64,000 nucleotides of DNA, taken from assembly GCF_022751215.1 (NCBI RefSeq), contig NZ_JAICDG010000008.1:124001-188000 (forward strand). Reading direction: 5' to 3'. How positions within the stretch are numbered: the first letter of the stretch is position 1; each line of letters starts with the position of its first letter. Source of the stretch: Actinomadura terrae (GTDB taxonomy: Bacteria; Actinomycetota; Actinomycetes; Streptosporangiales; Streptosporangiaceae). Below the pieces are notes generated by a model that ran no database searches, was not told the DNA's origin, and saw only the letters and a list, made by a program, of their open reading frames with translations. This document shows, piece after piece, positions 31,523-40,479 of this stretch. A program made the position numbers and the translations under genes.

Positions 31523-31980
31523 TGCTTGTCGCGGTGGCCGTCGCCGGCCTGGTCGCCGGGGTGGCCGGACTGACGATCGCGGTCGTGGCCCACAACCGGG
31601 TGAACCAGGTCGTCGCCGAGTGCGGAGAAATGCTGAGACGCCAGCTCCAGGTGGCGGACGGCTCAGTCGACGAGCGCGCCATGCGCGATCTCGCGATCGT
31701 GCACTATGACGCGCTCAAGGAGATGTCCGGTCATCGGTCGTTCTCGCTCGCGCTGATCAACGCCGTCGGCGACGGCGTGGTGCTCAGCTCGATCAACGGG
31801 CGGACCGAGACCCGGACCTACGCCAAGGTCGTCCAGGAGGGCTACCCCGTGGAGATGCTGTCTCCCGAGGAGAACCAGGCCCTGCGCGCGGCCCGGCTCG
31901 GCAAGGGGCCCGTCGTCACGATGGACGACCCGCTCGCCGACTACGGCAACGGCGACCGCACCCCCACCAGGAGCGCCTGA
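31522..31980 (+). CDS. DUF4446-family protein
   Basis: 152 residues: an N-terminal membrane helix (MLVAVAVAGLVAGVAGLTIAVVA), a helical linker (RVNQVVAECGEMLRR) and a compact domain with DLAIVHYDALKEMSGHRSFSLALINAVGDGVVLSSINGRTETRTYAKVV. This is the hallmark sequence of DUF4446, whose function is unknown. It starts in the TGATG overlap with the preceding glycosyltransferase; a GTG immediately before it is in frame too. It sits ahead of pheA, a conserved actinobacterial order. Confidence 0.85.
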   Translation: MLVAVAVAGLVAGVAGLTIAVVAHNRVNQVVAECGEMLRRQLQVADGSVDERAMRDLAIVHYDALKEMSGHRSFSLALINAVGDGVVLSSINGRTETRTYAKVVQEGYPVEMLSPEENQALRAARLGKGPVVTMDDPLADYGNGDRTPTRSA

Positions 31981-32108
31981 GCCCCGCGTCCCGGAGCCGC
32001 GTCCCGGGCCCTGCCCCGGCCCGCCGCTCGGGTCGGCGCGGCGCAGTAAACTCGGCAGTCCCAGTACTTTCTCCGCCGCACATCGGCTGCCACCGCCCGG
32101 GGGACCTC

Positions 32109-33038
32109 GTGACCGACGCCAGCAGGCCCGAACGCTTCGCCTATCTCGGCCCGCACGGCACGTTCACCGAGGCGGCGCTCCTGTCGATCCCGGACGCCGC
32201 CGGAGCCGAGCACCTCCCCTACGCGACCGTGCCCGCCGTGCTGGACGCGCTGCGCCACGGCGACGTCGACTCCGCCGTCGTCGCGCTGGAGAACTCCGTC
32301 GAGGGCTCGGTCCCGACCACGCTGGACGAGCTGGCCACCGGAGAGCCCCTCCAGATCGTCGGCGAGGTGCACCTGCCGGTGGCGTTCGCGCTGCTCGTCC
32401 GCCCGGGGACGGACCTGCGCGACATCAAGTCCGTCGCCTCGCACCCGATCGCGCAGCCGCAGTGCCGCCGCTGGCTCGCCACCAACGTCCCGGACGCGGA
32501 GTGGCACGCCGCCACCTCCAACGCCGAGGCCGCGCAGCACGTCGCCGACGGCCACTACGACGCGGCGCTCGCCGGGTCGTTCGCCGCCGCCCGCTACGGC
32601 CTGTCCGTCCTCGCGGAGGACATCCACGACGTCGCCGACGCCGTCACCCGCTTCGTCGCGCTGCGCCGCCCCTGCGCCCCGCCGCCCGCGACCGGCAAGG
32701 ACCGCACGACCGTCGTCGCCTTCCTCGGCGAGGACCACGTCGGCGCCCTGCTGGAGATCCTCACCGAGTTCTCCGTCCGGGGCATCAACCTGACGCTGAT
32801 CCAGTCCCGCCCGACCGGCGCGGGCCTCGGCTCCTACCTGTTCTGGATGGACTTCGAGGGCCATGTCGCCGACGCCCGCGTCGGCGAGGCGCTGATGGGG
32901 CTGCGGCGCGTCTGCGCGGACGTCCGCTTCGTCGGCTCCTACCCGCGCGCCGACGAGGTCCGCCCCGAGATCCGGCGCGGCACCCACGACGACGACTTCG
33001 CCGAGGCCGCCGCCTGGCTGGCGTCCATCCGCGGGTAG
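32109..33038 (+). CDS. pheA: Prephenate dehydratase
   Basis: A 309-residue enzyme converting prephenate to phenylpyruvate in phenylalanine synthesis. The catalytic domain (1-185) has YLGPHGTFTEAAL, VALENSVEGSVPTTLD, and the TRF motif in DAVTRFVALRR (about 177) that contains the catalytic Thr. A C-terminal ACT domain (about 200-280) with GALLEILTEFSVRGINLTLIQSRPTGAGLGSYLFWMDFEGH provides phenylalanine feedback. The GTG start at 32109 is followed by MTDASRPERFAYLG. The gene order with serS and the HAD gene downstream matches other actinomycetes. Confidence 0.96.
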   Translation: MTDASRPERFAYLGPHGTFTEAALLSIPDAAGAEHLPYATVPAVLDALRHGDVDSAVVALENSVEGSVPTTLDELATGEPLQIVGEVHLPVAFALLVRPGTDLRDIKSVASHPIAQPQCRRWLATNVPDAEWHAATSNAEAAQHVADGHYDAALAGSFAAARYGLSVLAEDIHDVADAVTRFVALRRPCAPPPATGKDRTTVVAFLGEDHVGALLEILTEFSVRGINLTLIQSRPTGAGLGSYLFWMDFEGHVADARVGEALMGLRRVCADVRFVGSYPRADEVRPEIRRGTHDDDFAEAAAWLASIRG

Positions 33039-33059
33039 GGCGGAGGCTACCCTGCGAGG

Positions 33060-33866
33060 GTGGCCAAGGATTTTGATCTTTACGGGCGGGAACTGTGGGC
33101 CGGGCGGGCGCCCGCGTACGAGCGGGGCTTCGCCCGGATGACCCGTTACCTGGTCGGCCCGCTGCTGGACGCGGCGGGCGTCGCCGACGGGACGCGCCTG
33201 CTGGACGTCGGCACCGGCACCGGCACCGTGGCCGCCGCCGCCGTCGCGCGCGGCGCGAAGGTCTCGGCGATCGACGCCGACCCCGACATGATCGCGACCG
33301 CCCGTGGGAACGTTCCCGGCCTGGACGCGCGGCTGGCCGTCCTGCCCGACCTGCCGTTCGAGGCCGGGGCGTTCGACGCCGTCGCGGGCAACTTCGTGAT
33401 CAACAATGTGGGGCGGCCCGAGGCGGTGCTGGCGGCGCTGCGCCGGACGCTGTGCCCCGCCGGACGGATCGCGCTGAGCTGCTGGGTCATGCCCATGAGC
33501 GGCGGGCTCGCGGTCGTCTCGAAGGCGACCGAGGCCGCCGGGGTGCCGTGGCCGGACGACGTCCCGCGCTCGCCGTTCCTCGACCACGGCGAGCCCGTCG
33601 CGTTCCGCCGCCTGATGGTGGAGGCGGGCTTCGCCGACGTGGCCGTCGAGGAGGTCACCTGGGAGCACGTCACCGACCCCGAGGAGTGGTGGGAGACCGG
33701 CGCGCTGGCGCGGGTCGGCACGGACGGCTTCATCGTCGGACGCCAGGACGCCGCGACCGTCCGCCGCATCAAGGCCGAGTACGACCGGCTCATCGCCGCC
33801 TACGCGACCCCGGACGGGAAGGTCGCCCTGCCCGCGCACGCGCTGCTGGCGAGCGCCGCCCGCTGA
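33060..33866 (+). CDS. Class I SAM-dependent methyltransferase
   Basis: A 268-residue methyltransferase of the Methyltransf_11/UbiE type. Motif I LLDVGTGTGTVAAAAVARGAKVSAID is at about 44-69, PFEAGAFDAVAGNFVINNVGRP is motif II/post-II, and CPAGRIALSCWVMP is motif III. The substrate is unknown. It starts at a GTG 21 bp after pheA, so it probably shares its transcript, and ends 69 bp before serS. Confidence 0.88.
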   Translation: MAKDFDLYGRELWAGRAPAYERGFARMTRYLVGPLLDAAGVADGTRLLDVGTGTGTVAAAAVARGAKVSAIDADPDMIATARGNVPGLDARLAVLPDLPFEAGAFDAVAGNFVINNVGRPEAVLAALRRTLCPAGRIALSCWVMPMSGGLAVVSKATEAAGVPWPDDVPRSPFLDHGEPVAFRRLMVEAGFADVAVEEVTWEHVTDPEEWWETGALARVGTDGFIVGRQDAATVRRIKAEYDRLIAAYATPDGKVALPAHALLASAAR

Positions 33867-33935
33867 CCTCCGCGTCCGCGCGAAGCGCGTTAACCCGCGC
33901 GCGGAGGAAGGCTTCAGGCCGGTAGCCTCGGGTCT

Positions 33936-35195
33936 GTGATTGACCTGCGAGCTCTTCGAGAGGATCCCGGGGCGCTGCGCGATTCGCAGCGCGCCCGCGG
34001 TGAGGATGACGGTGTCGTCGACCGGCTGCTCGACCTGGACGAGAGGCGCCGCTCGGCGCTGTCGTCGTTCGAGCGGATGCGTTCCGAGCAGAAGAGTTTC
34101 GGCAAGTCGGTGTCCAAGGCGCAGGGCGAAGAGCGGCAGGCGCTGCTCGTCCGCGCCAAGGAGCTGGCGCAGCAGGTGAAGGAGGCCGAGGCGGAGGCCG
34201 ACCGGCTCGGCGCCGAACTCGACGAGCTGCTGCGCGGCGTCCCCAACCTCATCGAGGACGGCGCGCCCCCCGGCGGCGAGCAGGACTTCGTCGTCCTCGA
34301 CACCGTCGGCGAGCCGCCCGCGTTCGACTTCGAGCCGAAGGACCACCTGGAGCTGGGCGAGGGCCTCGGCGCCATCGACATGGAGCGCGGCGCGAAGGTG
34401 TCGGGCGCGCGGTTCTACTACCTGACCGGCGTCGGCGCGCGCCTCCAGCACGCGCTGCTGAACCTCGCCATGGAACAGGCCATCGAGGCGGGCTTCGTCC
34501 CGATGTACCCGCCGGTGCTGGTGAAGCCGGAGTCGATGGAGGGCACCGGGTTCCTCGGCGCGCACGCCGCCGAGGTGTACCAGCTCCGCCAGGAGGACCT
34601 GTACCTCGTCGGCACGTCCGAGGTGCCGCTCGCCGCGTACCACATGGACGAGATCCTCGACGAGCTGCCGCGACGGTACGTGGCCTGGTCGTCCTGCTTC
34701 CGCCGGGAGGCCGGTTCCTACGGCAAGGACACGCGCGGCATCATCCGCGTCCACCAGTTCGACAAGGTGGAGATGTTCTCCTACTGTGACCCGGCCGACG
34801 CCCACGCCGAGCACCTGCGGCTGCTGGAGTGGGAGCGGGAGATGCTCGCGAAGGTCGAGCTGCCCTACCGGGTGATCGACGTCGCGGCGGGCGACCTCGG
34901 CGCCAGCGCGGCGCGCAAGTACGACTGCGAGGCCTGGGTGCCGACGCAGAACACCTACCGCGAGGTCACCTCGACGTCCAACTGCACCGAGTTCCAGGCG
35001 CGGCGGCTCGCGGTGCGGCACCGGGACGCGAACGGCAAGAACCAGCCGGTCGCGACGCTGAACGGGACGCTCGCCACCACCCGGTGGATCGTCGCGATCC
35101 TGGAGAACCACCAGCGGGCGGACGGCTCGGTGCACGTCCCCGAGGCGCTCCGCAAGTTCATCGGGTTGGACGTGCTGGAGCCCGTCAAGCGCTGA
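33936..35195 (+). CDS. serS: Seryl-tRNA synthetase
   Basis: A 419-residue class II synthetase that charges tRNA-Ser. The N-terminal coiled-coil arm (about 25-100, ERMRSEQKSFGKSVSKAQGEERQALLVRAKELAQQVKEAEAEADRL in pieces) binds the long variable arm. Motif 2 is ACFRREAG-like (SSCFRREAGSYGKDTRGIIRVHQFDKVEMF, about 250) and motif 3 is NGTLATTRWIVAILEN (about 368). The HFKP-equivalent HPF/TSEVPLAAYH region is present. It starts at GTG and ends in a clear hairpin terminator. A tRNA-Ser(UGA) gene lies 5.3 kb downstream. Confidence 0.97.
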   Translation: MIDLRALREDPGALRDSQRARGEDDGVVDRLLDLDERRRSALSSFERMRSEQKSFGKSVSKAQGEERQALLVRAKELAQQVKEAEAEADRLGAELDELLRGVPNLIEDGAPPGGEQDFVVLDTVGEPPAFDFEPKDHLELGEGLGAIDMERGAKVSGARFYYLTGVGARLQHALLNLAMEQAIEAGFVPMYPPVLVKPESMEGTGFLGAHAAEVYQLRQEDLYLVGTSEVPLAAYHMDEILDELPRRYVAWSSCFRREAGSYGKDTRGIIRVHQFDKVEMFSYCDPADAHAEHLRLLEWEREMLAKVELPYRVIDVAAGDLGASAARKYDCEAWVPTQNTYREVTSTSNCTEFQARRLAVRHRDANGKNQPVATLNGTLATTRWIVAILENHQRADGSVHVPEALRKFIGLDVLEPVKR

Positions 35196-35203
35196 GGCCC
35201 GCG

Positions 35204-35237
35204 CGAAGCCCGCCCCCCGAGCGGAGGGCGGGCTTCG
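35204..35237. terminator. serS terminator
   Basis: A perfect 12-bp stem (CGAAGCCCGCCC with GGGCGGGCTTCG) and a 10-base loop begin 9 bp after the serS stop codon. Confidence 0.85.
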
Positions 35238-35319
35238 GCGTTTCCCAGAGGGCGGGGGTCCCGGGCCGTGAGCTGGACGGGGTCGCCTAGGGTGTGTCCC
35301 ATCCGCACTGGAAGGTGAC

Positions 35320-36123
35320 ATGTCCGAGATTTCGCCCCGTGTGATCGCCACCGACCTCGACGGCACGATCGTGCGCTCGGACGGGACGATCTCCGCCCGC
35401 ACCGTCGCCGCGCTCGCCCGCGTCGAGCGCGCGGGCCGGATGCTCGTCATGGTCACCGGCCGCCCGCCGCGCTGGATGACCGACATCGCCGCCGCCGTCG
35501 GCCACCGCGGCGTCGCGATCTGCGCCAACGGCGCCGTCGTCTACGACCTGCACAACGAGTCCGTGGTCCGCGCCCACGTGATCGAGCCGGACGTGCTCGC
35601 CGAGACCGTCGCACGGCTCCGCACGATCTCGCCCGAGATGAGGTTCGCCGTCGAGTACCCGGACGGGTTCGTGTTCGAGCGGCACTACGACCTCGGCGGC
35701 TGGGACGCCGAGGGCTTCGGCGGGCGTCCCGTCGACGAGGACGAACTCGTCGCCCGGCCCGGCACCAAACTGCTGGCCTTCCAGCCTGGCGCGGACCCCG
35801 ACCCGCTCGCGGAGAAGGCCGTCCAGATGGTCGGCGACCTCGTGATGGTGACCCACTCGTCCGGACGCGGGCTGCTGGAGATCAGCGCGCACGGCGTCAC
35901 CAAGGCGAGCGCGCTGGCGGAGCTGTGCGGGGAGCACGGCATCCCGTCCGGGGACGTGGTCGCGTTCGGCGACATGCCCAACGACCTGCCGATGCTGACC
36001 TGGGCGGGGACGTCCTACGGCGTCGCCAACGCGCATCCGCTGGTGCTGGCGGCGGTCACGCACACCACGTCCCGCAACGACGACGACGGCGTCGCCGAGG
36101 TACTCGAACGCCTCTTCCCGTGA
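35320..36123 (+). CDS. HAD-superfamily Cof-type phosphatase
   Basis: A 267-residue haloacid-dehalogenase hydrolase of the Cof/type IIB class. Motif I is VIATDLDGTIVRSDG (catalytic Asp at about 11), motif II VMVTGRPP, motif III lysine in GVTKASALAEL, and motif IV VVAFGDMPNDLPML with the metal-binding Asp. The cap domain lies between. It dephosphorylates sugar phosphates or flavin-related metabolites; the specific substrate is unknown. It follows serS, as in many actinomycetes, and has its own ribosome-binding site after the serS terminator. Confidence 0.93.
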   Translation: MSEISPRVIATDLDGTIVRSDGTISARTVAALARVERAGRMLVMVTGRPPRWMTDIAAAVGHRGVAICANGAVVYDLHNESVVRAHVIEPDVLAETVARLRTISPEMRFAVEYPDGFVFERHYDLGGWDAEGFGGRPVDEDELVARPGTKLLAFQPGADPDPLAEKAVQMVGDLVMVTHSSGRGLLEISAHGVTKASALAELCGEHGIPSGDVVAFGDMPNDLPMLTWAGTSYGVANAHPLVLAAVTHTTSRNDDDGVAEVLERLFP

Positions 36124-36154
36124 CGGCGGCCGCGCCCTCGGGCCGCGGCCGCCG
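36124..36154. terminator. Bidirectional hairpin between the HAD gene and bpa
   Basis: CGGCGGCCGCG and CGCGGCCGCCG pair perfectly over 11 bp around a 9-base loop directly after the HAD gene stop, serving both convergent genes. Confidence 0.75.
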
Positions 36155-36169
36155 CCATCGGCTCCGGCG

Positions 36170-36706
36170 CTACAGGTAGGGGCCGGACGTGTGGCGCGGG
36201 CCCGGCTGCTCCTCGTCCGGCGGGACGAGGCCCGCGGGCAGCGCCCGGCGCATCTGCTCAAGCTGTGCGCGCGCCGCCATCTGCTGGGCGAACAACGTCG
36301 TCTGGATGCCGTGGAACAGGCCCTCCAGCCAGCCGACGAGCTGCGCCTGCGCGATCCGCAGCTCCGACTCGCTCGGGATCGTCCCCTCGGTGAACGGCAG
36401 CGACAGCCGCTCCAGCTCCTCGACGAGCTCGGGCGCGAGGCCGTCCTCCAGCTCCGCGATGGACGACTTGTGGATCTCGCGCAGCCGGGCGCGGGACGCC
36501 TCGTCCAGCGGGGCGGCCTTCACCTCCTCCAGGAGCTGCCGGATCATCCCGCCGATCCGCATCACCTTCGCGGGCTGCTCGACCATTTCGGTGACCGACT
36601 TGCCCTCGTTCTCGCCGTCGCCGGCGCCCTCGATGGCGATGCCGTTCGGGCCGACGACGAGAACCTGCGGTTCCTTGTCAGACTGGTTCTTCGAAGGCTC
36701 GTTCAT
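36170..36706 (-). CDS. bpa: Bacterial proteasome activator Bpa/PafE
   Basis: A 178-residue homologue of mycobacterial Bpa (DUF2587), the ATP-independent ring that opens the 20S proteasome. The diagnostic block is present: EQPAKVMRIGGMIRQLLEEV, then AAPLDEASRARLREIHKSSIAELEDGLAPELVEELERLSLPF and LRIAQAQLVGWLEGLFHGIQTTLFAQQMAARAQLEQMR, written here in pieces. The C-terminus, which docks into proteasome pockets, reads SGPYL where the mycobacterial protein has GQYL. The ATG at 36706 has GAGGATGAGG upstream. It is preceded 12 bp upstream by a quinone oxidoreductase gene, so the two likely form an operon. Confidence 0.95.
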   Translation of the reverse strand: MNEPSKNQSDKEPQVLVVGPNGIAIEGAGDGENEGKSVTEMVEQPAKVMRIGGMIRQLLEEVKAAPLDEASRARLREIHKSSIAELEDGLAPELVEELERLSLPFTEGTIPSESELRIAQAQLVGWLEGLFHGIQTTLFAQQMAARAQLEQMRRALPAGLVPPDEEQPGPRHTSGPYL

Positions 36707-36717
36707 AATCCTCATCC

Positions 36718-37674
36718 TCACAGGGTCAGCAAGATCTTGCCGACATGACCGCTTTGTTCGAGCAGCGTGTGCGCGTGCGCCGCGTCCGCCATCGGCACCT
36801 CCCGGTCGATGACCGGACGCACGTCCCCCGCCTCCAGCAGCGGCCACAAATGCCCGCGGACGGCGGCCACGATCTCCGCCTTCTCCTCCGCCGGACGGGC
36901 CCGCAGGCTCGTCGCGTGGACGAGCGCCCGCTTGGTCAGCAGCTTCCCGATGTTCAGCTCGGCCTTCGCACCGCCTTGGAGGCCGATCACCATCAGCCGT
37001 CCGCCGGTGGCGAGGGCGTCCACGTTCCGGGCGAGGTACTTGGCGCCGATCAGGTCCAGGATCACGTCGTAGGGGCCGTGCTCGACGAAGTCGTCCTCGC
37101 GGTAGTTCACGGCGACGTCCGCGCCGAGCTCCCGGCAGCGCTCCGCCTTCTCCGCGCTGCCGACCGTGCACGTCACGTGCGCGCCGCGCGCCTTGGCGGC
37201 CTGGATCGCCAGCGTGCCGATCCCGCTGCCGCCGCCGTGTACGAGGAACCGCTCCCCGGCCGACAGCCCGCCGTGCATGAAGACGTTCGACCACACCGTG
37301 CACGCCACCTCCGGCAGCCCGGCGGCCTCGACCAGTCCCACCCCGCGCGGTATGGGAAGCACCTGCGCGGCGGGCACGGCCACCCGCTCGGCGTACCCTC
37401 CCCCGGACAGCAGCGCGCACACCTCGTCCCCGGCGTGCCATTGCGTCACACCTTGGCCGAGCTCGGCGATCCGTCCGGACACCTCAAGGCCCGGATAGGG
37501 CGGGGCGCCCTTCGGCGGGGGATACAAGCCCCTGCGCTGCATGACGTCCGCCCGGTTGACGGCACTGGCCGCCACCTCGATCAGCACCTCGCCCGGCTGC
37601 GGCGCCGGGTCGGGGACGTCCGTCCACTCCAGAACCTCGGGATCACCCGGCTCGCGGATCACGATCGCACGCAT
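36718..37674 (-). CDS. NAD(P)H quinone oxidoreductase (PIG3-type zinc-independent MDR)
   Basis: A 318-residue medium-chain reductase. The N-terminal GroES-like domain has VLIEVAASAVNRADVMQRRGLYPPP and AELGQGVTQWHAGDEVCALLSGGGYAE. The Rossmann fold has HGGGSGIGTLAIQAAKARGAHVTCTVGS (about 145-170). The absence of the catalytic zinc Cys and the NRAD signature place it in the quinone oxidoreductase PIG3 group. It is the upstream partner of bpa; the same pairing of oxidoreductase and bpa is familiar from mycobacteria. Confidence 0.92.
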   Translation of the reverse strand: MRAIVIREPGDPEVLEWTDVPDPAPQPGEVLIEVAASAVNRADVMQRRGLYPPPKGAPPYPGLEVSGRIAELGQGVTQWHAGDEVCALLSGGGYAERVAVPAAQVLPIPRGVGLVEAAGLPEVACTVWSNVFMHGGLSAGERFLVHGGGSGIGTLAIQAAKARGAHVTCTVGSAEKAERCRELGADVAVNYREDDFVEHGPYDVILDLIGAKYLARNVDALATGGRLMVIGLQGGAKAELNIGKLLTKRALVHATSLRARPAEEKAEIVAAVRGHLWPLLEAGDVRPVIDREVPMADAAHAHTLLEQSGHVGKILLTL

Positions 37675-37830
37675 ACGTGCACGCTACCGGCCGAGCCGCC
37701 GATGCCCGTTGCACGGGCAATGTCGATCTACGCGAGGGATGCGTGGTATTGGCGCACCGGTAAGCTGCAAAGGGGCCGTTTTGCCTACCTGCTCCGCAAG
37801 TGATCGTCGATGAGTGCCGAGGGAGAAACG

Positions 37831-39990
37831 GTGGCAAGGAACGAGCACGACGGGCGTTCCCTGGAGGAGCGGCTGGCCTCGTTGGACGCGATGAGCGACG
37901 ACCCGCCGGGCCCGGCGAACCCGTCCGCCACCGCGCCCACGGGCGCGCCCGTGCCGCCCGCCCCGCCGTCCGCCACCGAGGACGAGACCGTCGCGGACCC
38001 GCCCGCCGAGCCGGCCGAGCACGACAATCCCTGGCTCGCCGCCCCGCCGCCCTTCCAGGGGCCTCCGGAGAGCTTCGGCCCGCCCCAGGGCCCGCCTCCG
38101 CAGGGTCCGCCGCCGGAAGGGCCGCAGGGTCCGCTGGGTCCGCCGGGCCCGCCGCCGCTGGGCGCGCCCACTCCCGAGCAGGCCATGCCCCCGTCGTTCC
38201 CCGGCCTCCCGGCGCCCCCGCCGTTCGAGGAGGGGCCGTCCTACGAGGGCGGGCCGCCTCCCTTCGACCCGAACATGCTTCCCGCTCCGCCGCCCGCCGC
38301 GTACCAGCAGCAGCCTCCCGCCGATCCCTCGATCCAGCCGCAGCATCCGTGGGAGAACGCGCCGCAGCCGCCCGCCGACCCGGCGGGCGAGGGCGCGCCG
38401 CCGCTGGACCAGCTCCCGCCCTACGGGTCCGACCAGTTCGTCGGCCCGGACCCGAACGCGCCCGCCCCGCCGCCGCAGTTCCCCCCGATGGACCCGGCCG
38501 CCGGGCAGCAGTTCGCACCCGACCCGGGGCCGCCCGTCCCGCCGAACTACCCGCCGGTGGACCCGAACACGGGCCAGCCGTACGCCGACCCGTCCATGGG
38601 CGCCCCGCAGTTCCCGCCGCTCGACCCCCACACGGGCCAGCCGTACCAGCAGGACCCGAACGCGGGGCAGCCGTACCAGGACCCGAACGCGGGGGCGCCG
38701 CCGCAGTTCCCGCCGGTCGATCCGAACACCGGACAGCCGTACCCGCAGGGGCCCAACGCGCCCCTGCCGCCGAACTACCCGACGATCGACCCGAACACCG
38801 GCCAGCCGTACCAGCAGGACCCGAACGCGATGGGCCAGCCAGGGCCGCAGGGCCAGCCGGGCTACGCCTGCGACCCCAACACCGGGCAGCCCTATCCGCA
38901 GGGGCAGCCGGGATACGGGTACGGGCCGCCCCACGGCCAACCCCAAGGGCCGCACGGCGCGTACCAGCAGATGCCCGGCCCGCCCCAGGGGCAGCCGCCC
39001 GGTCCGCCGCAGGGCAACTACCCGGCACAGCCACAGCAGCAGCCGAACCCGCAGGACGCGGAGAGCCTCAGCTCCGAGAACCTCCTGGGCGAGCGGCGGA
39101 TCGCGCCGTCCTCGGGATGGCGGCGCGCGGTTTACAAGGCGACGGCGGGCGGCATCCACCCGGGCGAGTCCCAGGGCGACCTGCGCCGCAAGGACCTCAT
39201 CGCCCGCGCGCGGACGACCGTCGCGGGCGGCCACCACCGGGTCGCGGTGATGTCGCTGAAGGGCGGCGTGGGCAAGACCACCACGACGACCGGGCTCGGC
39301 TCGATGCTCGGCACCTACCGCGGCGACCGCGTGATCGCCGTGGACGCCAACCCCGACCGCGGCACGCTGTCCGACAAGGTCAAGCTGGAGACGGCCGCGA
39401 CCGTCCGGGACCTGCTGAACAACCGCGACAAGATCTCCCGCTACGCCGACGTGCGGGCCTTCACCTCGCAGAACATCGCGCGCCTGGAGGTGCTCGCCTC
39501 CGACCGCGACCCGGCGGTCAGCGAGGCGTTCAGCGCCGAGGACTACGCCGCCGTCGCGGTCGTCCTGGAGCAGTACTACTCGATCTGCATCACCGACTGC
39601 GGGACGGGCCTGCTGCACTCGGCGATGGCGGGCGTGCTCAGCCTCGCCGACCAGCTCGTCCTGGTCAGCTCCCCCTCCGTGGACGGCGCGCGCTCCGCGA
39701 GCGCGACGCTCGACTGGCTGGAGGCGCACGACCACGGCCACCTCGTCCGCAACGGCGTGGTGGTGCTGTCGATGGTCCGCAACAGGACGCGCAGCCAGGT
39801 CGACCTCGACAAGCTCCAGGCGCACTTCGAGAGCCGCTGCCGCGCGGTCGTCCGGATTCCCTACGACGACCACCTGGAGGAGGGCGCCGAGGTGGAGCTG
39901 GAGCAGCTCGCCCCGGCGACGCGCGAGGCGTACCTGAACCTGGCGGCCGTGGTCGGCGACGGGTTCGCGTTCCCGCGTCCCGAACGGTGA
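37831..39990 (+). CDS. Proline-rich MinD/ParA-like ATPase (EspI-like)
   Basis: About 719 residues. The first 430 are a low-complexity Pro/Gln/Gly domain with an imperfect DPNTGQPY repeat (about residues 215-365). The C-terminal 250 form a deviant Walker ATPase: MSLKGGVGKTTTT (P-loop near 477), VIAVDANPDRGTLSDKV, YYSICITDCGTGLLHSAM and VLVSSPSVDGARSASATLDWL. Such fusions accompany type VII (ESX) secretion or envelope complexes in actinobacteria, as EspI does in mycobacteria; no other ESX gene is seen here. The GTG at 37831 is chosen because GAGGGAGAA precedes it; the in-frame ATG at 37810 has no ribosome-binding site. Confidence 0.83.
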   Translation: MARNEHDGRSLEERLASLDAMSDDPPGPANPSATAPTGAPVPPAPPSATEDETVADPPAEPAEHDNPWLAAPPPFQGPPESFGPPQGPPPQGPPPEGPQGPLGPPGPPPLGAPTPEQAMPPSFPGLPAPPPFEEGPSYEGGPPPFDPNMLPAPPPAAYQQQPPADPSIQPQHPWENAPQPPADPAGEGAPPLDQLPPYGSDQFVGPDPNAPAPPPQFPPMDPAAGQQFAPDPGPPVPPNYPPVDPNTGQPYADPSMGAPQFPPLDPHTGQPYQQDPNAGQPYQDPNAGAPPQFPPVDPNTGQPYPQGPNAPLPPNYPTIDPNTGQPYQQDPNAMGQPGPQGQPGYACDPNTGQPYPQGQPGYGYGPPHGQPQGPHGAYQQMPGPPQGQPPGPPQGNYPAQPQQQPNPQDAESLSSENLLGERRIAPSSGWRRAVYKATAGGIHPGESQGDLRRKDLIARARTTVAGGHHRVAVMSLKGGVGKTTTTTGLGSMLGTYRGDRVIAVDANPDRGTLSDKVKLETAATVRDLLNNRDKISRYADVRAFTSQNIARLEVLASDRDPAVSEAFSAEDYAAVAVVLEQYYSICITDCGTGLLHSAMAGVLSLADQLVLVSSPSVDGARSASATLDWLEAHDHGHLVRNGVVVLSMVRNRTRSQVDLDKLQAHFESRCRAVVRIPYDDHLEEGAEVELEQLAPATREAYLNLAAVVGDGFAFPRPER

Positions 39991-40016
39991 CGGCGGCGGG
40001 CGCTAGAGTCACGCCC

Positions 40017-40397
40017 GTGGCGGACGACGACGGCGTGTACGTGGGGAGGGCGGCCGCCGACGCGGCCGCCGACCGGGGCTGGCTGCTCGGGCACTTCAAG
40101 CCGTCCGGCGACCTGCGGCACAGCGACGAGGTCGAGGTCAAGTGGGGCGTGCACCCGAAGGGCGAGAGCCGCGCGCGCTGGACGAGCGGTGAGAAGCGCA
40201 CGGCGCTGCTCGTCCTCATCAGCGGACGGTTCCGGATGCAGTTTCCGGGTCGCGACGTCGTCCTCACCGAGCAGGGCGACTACGTCGTGTGGGGACGCGG
40301 CGTCGACCACTCCTGGCACGCCGAGGAGGAGTCGGTGGTCATGACCGTCCGCTGGCCGTCGATCCCCGGCTACGCCGTGCCGACCAGGGACGCCTGA
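40017..40397 (+). CDS. Small cupin-like protein
   Basis: 126 residues with a single predicted cupin-type beta barrel: WLLGHFKPSGDLRHSDEVEVKWGVHPKGESRARWT, then LLVLISGRFRMQFPGRDVVLTEQGDYVVWGRGVDHSWHAEEESVVMTVRWPSIPGY. The HxxGE-like and HSW segments could bind metal. Homologues in actinomycete genomes are often labelled signal peptidase, which the sequence does not support. It starts at a GTG 27 bp after the ATPase gene and precedes the tRNA-Ser gene. Confidence 0.75.
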   Translation: MADDDGVYVGRAAADAAADRGWLLGHFKPSGDLRHSDEVEVKWGVHPKGESRARWTSGEKRTALLVLISGRFRMQFPGRDVVLTEQGDYVVWGRGVDHSWHAEEESVVMTVRWPSIPGYAVPTRDA

Positions 40398-40479
40398 CCC
40401 TGCGTCACCCCTCGTATGGACACCCGTTATGCGGTCGATGGCGGACGTCCGGGACCGCTATCGTTGGCGGTGACCACCT

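Noticed and set aside
37831..39990. Complete ESX/type VII secretion cluster
   Set aside because: No EccC ATPase, WXG100 protein or mycosin is present; only the EspI-like ATPase is seen.
40017..40397. Signal peptidase I, a label often given to such proteins
   Set aside because: No membrane helix and no Ser/Lys catalytic dyad motif; the sequence looks cupin-like.
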